In this document: one piece after another, positions 50,606 to 56,932 of the stretch
How positions within the stretch are numbered: position 1 is the first letter of the stretch
How the letters are laid out: every line of letters starts with the position of its first letter
Assembly (NCBI RefSeq): GCF_000429525.1
Contig: NZ_AUCA01000023.1
Location: 1 to 56,932, forward strand
Origin: Alicyclobacillus contaminans DSM 17975
GTDB taxonomy: Bacteria; Bacillota; Bacilli; Alicyclobacillales; Alicyclobacillaceae
Direction of reading: 5' to 3'
Length of the DNA stretch: 56,932 nucleotides
Translations under genes and position numbers: made by a program
The notes under the pieces: generated by a model
Told to the model about the DNA's origin: nothing
What the model saw: the letters and a program-made list of their open reading frames with translations, nothing else
Databases searched by the model: none

Positions 50606-51616
50606 ATGATTGTTTTACAGCGGAAGCTGGAAGAACTTGAGATGGAGGACGAGATCCTAAAAAAGTTTCAAGCATTCTCAAAGCAGGTCGAGCGCTCAAA
50701 TACCAATTCATCAACCACCAACAAACGTACCCAATAAAACGGATATGTCGAATCCTTCAAGTGAGTCGACAAGGCTACTACAGCTGGTGTAAACGTCGTA
50801 AGAGTTCCCGCATCATCGACCGTGAGATTCTTGAGCAGTCCATTCTGGAAATCTACCAGGAGTACAAAGGGCGTTACGGAAGTCCACGAATTGCACTCGA
50901 ACTATACAAACGAGGCATGTTCACAAGTAAGAACCGCGCCTTACGACAGATGCAGCGTATGGGGCTTGTTGCAATGCCCTGGAGAAGAAAACAGCGCCTG
51001 GGACGACGGGTACCGGCTCATATGGTCGAGAATCTCGTACAGCGCGCATTTCATGCGCAAACAAAAATACGCTTTGGGTAGGTGATGTCACTTATATTCC
51101 GGTGAAGTCAGGGTTCGTGTATCTGGCCACATGGATTGATGTATTCTCTCGCAAGGTGGTCGGATGGTCGTTGCAGGGCGGATGACACAACAACTGGTGA
51201 TGAACGCATTTGTCCAAGCCATCGGTCGGGAGAAACCGGCGCCAGGGCTTATCCTTCATACGGACCGGGGCTCGCAGTACAGCAGCCGTGCGTTCCAGGA
51301 GCTTGTTCGAAGGCATGGGGGCGTGCCTAGTATGTCCAGGCTCGGAGCTCCCTACGATAACGCCGTCATGGAGTCATTCTACAAGACGCTGAAGACTGAA
51401 TTGCTGACAGGCAAAAGATTTGAAAGCAGGCACGAGGCTGAAAAAGCCATCTTCGAGTACATCGAGATGTTCTACAACACAAAACGGATGCATTCCGCAC
51501 GGAAATATCTCTGCCCAAGGGAGTACGAGATGAAGTATACTGGATTGAAAGGTCTTATCTCCGTGTCAAGAAAACCGTGGGAAGTCCAGCACATTCGTCT
51601 TCCATCCATAAAGTAA
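50606..51616 (+). pseudogene. Decayed IS3-family transposase (OrfA 3' part and OrfB)
   Basis: A truncated OrfA (50606-50737; LQRKLEELEMEDEILKKFQA) ends after a classical -1 slippery site AAAAAAG (50659-50665). OrfB follows in the -1 frame (YQFINHQQTYPIKRICRILQ, GYYSWCKRR, GRYGSPRIALELYKRG). It then suffers two frameshifts, near 51060 and 51172. The joined DDE core is visible: WVGDVTYIPVKSGFVYLATW, LILHTDRGSQYSS and YDNAVMESFYKTLKTEL. The N-terminal part of OrfA is missing. It is inactive. Terminal repeats could not be fixed. Confidence 0.82.
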
Positions 51617-51697
51617 CTTTGAGTCATTCCAGCGGGACAGGTATAATAGCAACCAGTCAAGATGAACCACAATTGGTTACAGGTAGGTGGATGTAAG

Positions 51698-52300
51698 ATG
51701 AAGCGAGGCACAAAGGCACTCTTGGCACTTGTGATGGCAGGTTCGGCGACCCTCTTTGTCGGCTGCGGGACCTCGACCGATACCAATAGCACCTCCAATA
51801 CGGCAAATGCAAATAACGCTACGTCCAATTCGACGACAACGAAACCATCCAGTTCTTCCACTGGGAAGGTGATGGTGATTGGTGGACAACAGTACGAGGG
51901 TTCTGCGAATCTGAAGAAATACGAATCGAAAGCGGCTGCCAATCCCAATAACGCCGAGGCGCAGATAGATGCTGGCCGCAGTGCCCATGTCAACGGGGAT
52001 GATAAGGCGGCCATCAGCTACTACGAAAAGGCGATTAAGATTGATCCTAAAAATGCACAGGCGTATAACAACATCGGAAACATCTACTTCCGAGACATGA
52101 ATCAACCGCGTTCAGCGGTGCCTTATTATCAAAAAGCCACCCAGGCGGACCCAACTTACGTATACGGATGGTGGAATCTCGCATTGGCGGAGAAAGCGTT
52201 GGGAAATAACACAGCCGCGCAGGAAGCCGTGAAGGAAGGATTGCAGAAGGTTCCGAAGTCAGATCCGAATTACAAAAACCTGGAAAACGCACTCAAGTGA
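51698..52300 (+). CDS. TPR-repeat lipoprotein
   Basis: 200 residues from the ATG at 51698. A lipoprotein signal (ALLALVMAGSATLFVGCG) is followed by a 45-residue Ser/Thr/Asn linker and three tetratricopeptide repeats (EAQIDAGRSAHVNGDDKAAI, YYEKAIKIDPKNAQAYNNIG, YYQKATQADPTYVYGWWNLA). Such proteins act as surface scaffolds for protein complexes. It stands between the IS3 remnant and the ABC-type export system, with its own terminator. A role in that system is only positional. Confidence 0.82.
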   Translation: MKRGTKALLALVMAGSATLFVGCGTSTDTNSTSNTANANNATSNSTTTKPSSSSTGKVMVIGGQQYEGSANLKKYESKAAANPNNAEAQIDAGRSAHVNGDDKAAISYYEKAIKIDPKNAQAYNNIGNIYFRDMNQPRSAVPYYQKATQADPTYVYGWWNLALAEKALGNNTAAQEAVKEGLQKVPKSDPNYKNLENALK

Positions 52301-52328
52301 TGCCATGGTGATTTCGCCATCGTCGCCT

Positions 52329-52377
52329 GTTGCCAAAGAGCCTCTGACGCCAAGTCGGAGGTCCTTTGGCAACTTTT
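52329..52377 (+). terminator. Strong terminator after TPR lipoprotein
   Basis: GTTGCCAAAG...CCTCTGAC pairs with GTCGGAGG..CTTTGGCAAC in a long stem, followed by TTTTC. It isolates the lipoprotein gene from the ABC operon. Confidence 0.85.
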
Positions 52378-52589
52378 CTATTTACATTCCCTACTTCATA
52401 TCACCGCCAAATCTTCTCCATACTTTCTCCATACCATATTGATGTGCCGTGGATATAATTAGCATAAGTTTGGGCGCGTGCACGGTTCTGGAGTTGGTCG
52501 AAGCGCCGAATTGTCTCACGTGCCGACTGCGCGCTCCGAAAATCAAGCTAGATCTCTGAACAGTTTGATGTGGTCATGGGGGAGTTAAG

Positions 52590-54689
52590 ATGGTGGGGAC
52601 CAGTGTAGGGCAAGAAAGTGAATTTATCCAGCCGATGTTTAAGAAATCCCGGCGAAAGTGGATCTACTCCGGTATCGCGGTGGTGGTTGTGCTCGGTGCT
52701 GGGATTCCTGCACTGGCGCATACGCTCGGTGGTTCCACGCCAATTCCGGCCAATGACATCTACCAGGTTCGGTACGGGAATGTTATGCAGACGGTGAGTG
52801 CTTCGGGAACCATTCAGGTACCGACTGAAATCGATTTGAATTTCTCCGGATCTGGTTCTTCGGGCAGCGTAAAGAGCGTCGGTGTAAAGATTGGGCAGAA
52901 GGTGAAGGCTGGGCAGGTGTTGGCCCAGTTGGATGACTCAACCGCGCAGACGCAGGTTGCGACCGCAAACGCCCAGGTTGCGCAGGCCAAGGCCAATTTG
53001 GCTTCTGCACAGGCAAAACTTGCTCAGGATGAAGAAGGTCCCACCAAGTCGGCGATTGCGATTCAACAGGCAAACGTGGAGAAGGCTCAGGCTACTTTGA
53101 GTGCGGCGAATCAACAGTATCAGCTTCAGCTTCAGCAGTACAATGACCGAACCAGTGATGAGCAGGCGCTGGTGAACGCGCAAAATGCGCTTGCGAAAGA
53201 CGAGCAGACAGCCAACGATACGTCCTCCGTGTCGTCTGCGCAAGCCCAGGTGGACTCTGCCCAGGCAGCCTTGGCTGAGGCGGAGCAAACGCTGCAGCAG
53301 GACCAAGCGCAATACGGAAACATCACCGAAGAACAGGTTCAACAGGCATATCAAGCATATCAAGATGCTCAGGCCCGATATTACGGTTGGGCCAATGGTG
53401 CTAATACAGGATCGAATCCCTACAGCACACAGTTGCAAAACGCCGAGAACCAGTACAACACCTTAAACTCTGAATACCAAGACCTGCAGCAGGCCCAACA
53501 GGCGGTGAACAATGCCAAAACCACACTGGCCCAAGCGCAGGCGGACCTGAAGACTGCGCAGACCCAGGTGGCCCAGGCGCAACAGCAGATACAGGCGGAC
53601 GAACTCGCGGTTCAACAAGCGGAAGACGAGTACAATAACCGCACCACAGCCAAGCAGAACCTCGAAAATGCGCAGAGCCAGGTGCAGCAGGCGCAGGCGG
53701 ATCTCGACAGCGCCAAAGCGAGCCTGCAACAGGCGGAACAGCCGGCGGATTCAGCAACCATCAAGCAGGATGAGGCGTCGATTGCCGGTGCCCAGGCCGG
53801 ATTGCAATCGGCAGAGGCCAATCTTGAGTCGGCGCAGCTCCAGGTGCAAAACACCATGCTGAAGGCGCCCATTGACGGGGTGGTGACACAGGTGAACATC
53901 AAACCGGGAGAGCTGCCTAGCAACTCCACACCAGCGATTGTGATTGACGATTCGGTTGCCACAGATCTGCAGGTGAACATACAGGTCAGCGAATCGCAGA
54001 TGGGTTCCATCAAGCCGGGGCAGGCTGTCGACTATACCGTATCTACATATCCAGGTGAGACGTTCCATGGGACCATCACTGAGATCTACCCAACACCGCA
54101 GGTGGTGTCCAACGTCACGGAATACACGGTGATGGCCACCATTGACAACTCATCTGGCAAGCTGAAGCCGGGAATGACCACGAATGTCACGATACACACG
54201 GCGGAAAAGGATCACGTCTTGACCGTCCCCGCCATCGCTCTGCAAACACGGGGAAGCATTGAAGGGGTCTACGTCTATGACACCTCTGGCACCTCTTCGC
54301 AGAGTGGTAACAGTGTGTCCGTCGGATCTTCCGTCCGGACCGGAGGATTCGGGGCAACCAGTAATGGAACCGGAGCAGGTACAGGGGCCAAGACCGGGTT
54401 TGGAACAGGGGGCGGCACCCGAGGCGGCGCGGCGAACGGCATTTCATTTGGCACCAATGCCAAGCTCCCCAAAGGTGTTCGATTCCAACCGGTTGAGGTG
54501 GGTCTGTTTGGGACCAACACCGTGGAAATCACCGCTGGATTGAGCCCTGGCGAGGAGATTTTGCTTCAATTGCCGGGTAACTCAGCCTCCACGAACACCC
54601 CCAGCAGCAGCGGCGGAATTCGCATGGGCATGGGCGGATTTGGCGGCGGTGGCGGTCGGGCCTTTGGCGGCGGAGGAGGCCGTGGATAA
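52590..54689 (+). CDS. Long coiled-coil membrane-fusion adaptor of the ABC system (MacA-like)
   Basis: 699 residues. Membrane anchor at 24-43. Lipoyl halves lie at about 90-115 and 422-450, and beta-barrel and membrane-proximal domains follow. The hairpin (about 118-420) has the tip motif [20 protein letters not shown] then NPYS (239-279), mirrored YNDRT (184-188) and YNNRT (348-352), and symmetric Pro breaks (about 150 and 385). A Gly/Thr/Ser-rich insertion (570-615) and a C-terminal tail of Gly, Phe and Arg ([16 protein letters not shown]) are unusual. Its stop overlaps the ATPase start (TAATG). MacA-type proteins work with MacB. Confidence 0.9.
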   Translation: MVGTSVGQESEFIQPMFKKSRRKWIYSGIAVVVVLGAGIPALAHTLGGSTPIPANDIYQVRYGNVMQTVSASGTIQVPTEIDLNFSGSGSSGSVKSVGVKIGQKVKAGQVLAQLDDSTAQTQVATANAQVAQAKANLASAQAKLAQDEEGPTKSAIAIQQANVEKAQATLSAANQQYQLQLQQYNDRTSDEQALVNAQNALAKDEQTANDTSSVSSAQAQVDSAQAALAEAEQTLQQDQAQYGNITEEQVQQAYQAYQDAQARYYGWANGANTGSNPYSTQLQNAENQYNTLNSEYQDLQQAQQAVNNAKTTLAQAQADLKTAQTQVAQAQQQIQADELAVQQAEDEYNNRTTAKQNLENAQSQVQQAQADLDSAKASLQQAEQPADSATIKQDEASIAGAQAGLQSAEANLESAQLQVQNTMLKAPIDGVVTQVNIKPGELPSNSTPAIVIDDSVATDLQVNIQVSESQMGSIKPGQAVDYTVSTYPGETFHGTITEIYPTPQVVSNVTEYTVMATIDNSSGKLKPGMTTNVTIHTAEKDHVLTVPAIALQTRGSIEGVYVYDTSGTSSQSGNSVSVGSSVRTGGFGATSNGTGAGTGAKTGFGTGGGTRGGAANGISFGTNAKLPKGVRFQPVEVGLFGTNTVEITAGLSPGEEILLQLPGNSASTNTPSSSGGIRMGMGGFGGGGGRAFGGGGGRG

Positions 54690-55399
54690 TGGGGGCTTTG
54701 ATTGAAATCCGGAATTTGGTGCGCCAATACGTCATGGGTGGTCAAATCATCCGCGCGCTGAACGGTGTGAATCTGGAGATTCAGCGAGGGGAATTCGTGG
54801 CCATCATGGGGCCATCCGGGTCAGGGAAGTCCACCTGCATGAACATGATAGGCTGCCTGGACAAACCCACGTCGGGGAGCTATGTCATTGACGGAAACGA
54901 CGTGTCACAACTGACCGAGGACCAGTTGGCCGAACTCCGAAATCGGAAGATTGGCTTCGTGTTTCAAAATTTCAATCTGCTGCCGCGAACCACCGCCCTC
55001 GAAAATGTGGAGCTGCCAATGATGTACGCGGGCGTGCCCGCCCGCGAACGCAGGCGACGTGCGGTGGAAGCACTGGAACGTGTGGGACTGGGTGAGCGAC
55101 TGCACAATCGGCCAAACGAGCTGTCCGGTGGTCAGCAGCAGCGCGTCTCTATTGCACGTGCGTTGGTTAATCGCCCAGCTCTGATCTTGGCGGACGAACC
55201 GACTGGGGCGTTGGATTCTCAGACCACCGAAGACATCCTCAAGCTGTTTGAGGAACTGCACCAACAGGGCAACACCATTGTCATTGTGACGCACGAAGAC
55301 GAAGTCGGCCAGCACGCGCACCGCATTGTGCGGTTTCGCGATGGTAAAGTTGAATCTGACCTGCCGACGGATCGAGCTCGGGAGGTAGAGCCTGTATGA
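54689..55399 (+). CDS. MacB/LolD-type ABC transporter ATPase
   Basis: 236 residues, intact. Walker [10 protein letters not shown] (near 42-50), Q-loop [17 protein letters not shown], signature LSGGQQQR, Walker [13 protein letters not shown] and H-loop VTHE are present. The family drives MacB/LolCDE-type mechanotransmission. It overlaps the permease gene by 4 bases. Confidence 0.95.
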   Translation: MGALIEIRNLVRQYVMGGQIIRALNGVNLEIQRGEFVAIMGPSGSGKSTCMNMIGCLDKPTSGSYVIDGNDVSQLTEDQLAELRNRKIGFVFQNFNLLPRTTALENVELPMMYAGVPARERRRRAVEALERVGLGERLHNRPNELSGGQQQRVSIARALVNRPALILADEPTGALDSQTTEDILKLFEELHQQGNTIVIVTHEDEVGQHAHRIVRFRDGKVESDLPTDRAREVEPV

Positions 55400-56616
55400 T
55401 GTGGCTGGAAACCGTGCGCGTAGCATGGCGAAGCATCAGAGCCAACAAGATGAGGTCTTTCCTCACCATGCTCGGCATCATCATCGGCGTCATGGCGGTC
55501 ATTGGTAGTTCCGCCGTCGGTGTGGCCGCCAAGAATTCCGTCACCAAGCAGGTGGAAGGACTCGGATCGAATGTCATCACCGTGATGCCAGGGGCCGTGA
55601 CTTCCGGCGGGATCAACCGCGGATTTGGCTCGGCATCCACACTGAAGTATGAGGACGTGTCTGCCATCCTTCAGCAAGATCCCGATGTGGCGATGGCCGC
55701 CCCGCTGGTTTCACACAACTCTCAGGTGGTGTTTGAGTCGAACAATACCTCCACGGCGATTGAGGGGACAACGCCGGATTACATGAACATCCACAACATG
55801 GCGATTGCGGAAGGGCGGTTTTTCCAACAGCCTGAGGTGGACCACAGCGCCAATGTGGCGGTGCTCGGTAGTTCCGCCGCGCAAACGCTGTTTGCCGGGA
55901 CTGGCGTCAACCCCATTGGTCAGACCATCACCATTGACCAGATTCCGTTCACCGTGATTGGGGTAGCTGCCCCCCAAGGATCCAACGGATTTCAGAATCT
56001 GGACGACGCTATCGCCATTCCAATCACAACGGAAATGAATCTGCTGACAGGCAGTGATTCGGTGCAGTCCATCAGCGTGTCCGCGAAATCGGCCGATGTG
56101 ATGACCCAGGCGCAGAATGAAATTGAGGCCACCCTGCGCGTGCAGCACCAGTTGGCGGCAGGGCAGCCCGACGACTTCACCATCATGAACCAGCAGACGA
56201 TTCTCAACGCTCTCAGCAGCATCACCACCGTCCTGACACTGCTGCTGGGAGGTATTTCAGCCATCTCGCTGTTGGTCGGCGGCATTGGCATCATGAACAT
56301 CATGCTGGTGTCGGTAACGGAGAGAACGCGCGAAATCGGCATTCGGAAAGCCATCGGTGCCAAGCGGCGAGTGATTATGAATCAATTCCTGCTGGAGTCA
56401 CTGACGCTCAGTTTGATGGGCGCGGCCATGGGACTCATCATCGGCGGTGGTTTGGCGGAGTTGATTGGAAACCTGATGCACGTGGGGAACGTGTTGTCTC
56501 TCACGGCCGTGGTGCTCGCCGTCATCTTTGCCGTTGCGGTGGGGATTATCTTCGGAGTTTATCCGGCTCGAAAGGCCTCCAAGCTGAAACCGATTGACGC
56601 GTTGCGGTTTGAATAG
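55396..56616 (+). CDS. MacB/FtsX-type ABC transporter permease
   Basis: 406 residues. One N-terminal membrane segment ([20 protein letters not shown]) is followed by the MacB periplasmic-type domain and three C-terminal segments ([24 protein letters not shown], then [18 protein letters not shown], the coupling loop). The ATG is inside the end of the ATPase gene. With the adaptor and ATPase it forms a complete MacAB-like exporter. The substrate is unknown; antimicrobial peptides are typical for Bacillota homologues. Confidence 0.95.
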   Translation: MMWLETVRVAWRSIRANKMRSFLTMLGIIIGVMAVIGSSAVGVAAKNSVTKQVEGLGSNVITVMPGAVTSGGINRGFGSASTLKYEDVSAILQQDPDVAMAAPLVSHNSQVVFESNNTSTAIEGTTPDYMNIHNMAIAEGRFFQQPEVDHSANVAVLGSSAAQTLFAGTGVNPIGQTITIDQIPFTVIGVAAPQGSNGFQNLDDAIAIPITTEMNLLTGSDSVQSISVSAKSADVMTQAQNEIEATLRVQHQLAAGQPDDFTIMNQQTILNALSSITTVLTLLLGGISAISLLVGGIGIMNIMLVSVTERTREIGIRKAIGAKRRVIMNQFLLESLTLSLMGAAMGLIIGGGLAELIGNLMHVGNVLSLTAVVLAVIFAVAVGIIFGVYPARKASKLKPIDALRFE

Positions 56617-56651
56617 GGGGGCTGGGCCCACAAGGGGAATGGAGTGATATT

Positions 56652-56701
56652 GAGCCGGGAGAAGGCCTGTCTGCGCGTTGGGCAGGCATTCATCCTGGCT
56701 C
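56652..56701 (+). terminator. Hairpin after the ABC operon
   Basis: GAGCCGGGA pairs with TCCTGGCTC (one G-T) around an inner GCCTG / CAGGC stem. No T-run. It probably ends or stabilises the ABC operon transcript. Confidence 0.5.
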
Positions 56702-56828
56702 GTCATGCCAAGTCAAATGTAAAAGGCTACGAATGAGAGAAAAGACGTATTGAACCCCACATTGTCAAGACAGATGGGATGGCTTTTAAGAAAGAGATGA
56801 TAGATTTACAATTCAGATAAAAACCGTC

Positions 56829-56932
56829 TCACGCTGCGTTCTGTTGCATTTTCCAGTTTCTGAATTCCGACGGTGACCGATAACCTAGTGCGGAATGAGG
56901 TCGGTCCGTGTTGTAAAAGTGAATGTATGACT
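56829..56932 (-). CDS. C-terminal end of an IS3-family transposase (OrfB), runs off the window
   Basis: The minus strand is open from the window edge to a TGA at 56831-56829 and reads YIHFYNTDRPHSALGYRSP then SEFRNWKMQQNAA, the classical C-terminus of IS3 OrfB. The rest lies beyond the right edge. It differs from the IS3 remnant at 50606, so it is a second element. A possible IS end (AACCCCACATTGTCAAGACA) lies at about 56753-56775. Confidence 0.85.
   Translation of the reverse strand, partial: SYIHFYNTDRPHSALGYRSPSEFRNWKMQQNAA

Overview
The window reads as the chromosome of a flagellated, endospore-forming, naturally competent low-to-mid GC Bacillota. Its sporulation/cell-shape order (spoIID ... 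spoIIQ, spoIIID, mbl, flhO, flhP ... fabZ) matches the Bacillus subtilis order, but with large insertions. The S-layer-like surface proteins without SLH domains and the overall base composition suggest the Alicyclobacillaceae or a relative; the genus is inferred, not proven. No rRNA, tRNA or CRISPR array was seen.

Left part (1-9.1 kb): an azlCD amino-acid exporter pair, a small secreted protein, a CotD-like spore coat gene, spoIID behind a good sigma-E promoter, and a two-gene minus-strand glycosylation operon in which a GT2 glycosyltransferase carries an N-terminal MshEN domain. Next (9.4-13.6 kb) is a complete Leloir operon led by its own HTH regulator (regulator-galT-galK-galE). A TetR gene then faces an isochorismatase-like/MFS operon across a perfect 26-bp palindrome (13.7-16.4 kb). 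Two secreted proteins and a lipase follow.

The sporulation/shape core (19.6-25.7 kb) holds spoIIQ with a textbook sigma-F promoter, spoIIID, mbl, flhO, flhP, a pgsA-type synthase and fabZ. It is followed by a tiny holin-like (type I toxin-like) gene too short for ordinary gene calling, a sigma-70-family factor, comK and yvyE.

The right half (28.4-56.9 kb) is an accessory envelope island. Two paralogous S-layer-like proteins alternate with three export systems of three different families: RND (34.9-39.9 kb), EmrB-type MFS under a MarR regulator (44.3-49.3 kb), and a MacB-type ABC pump (52.6-56.6 kb). Each system has its own very long coiled-coil membrane-fusion adaptor. The three adaptors share an unusual conserved motif at the predicted hairpin tip, and two of them share mirror-image motifs in both arms. 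This is the most interesting signal in the window: a possible trans-wall conduit in a single-membrane bacterium. The island is scarred by decayed IS21 and IS3 elements, an S-layer gene with a decayed C-terminal tail, and a G16 homopolymer.
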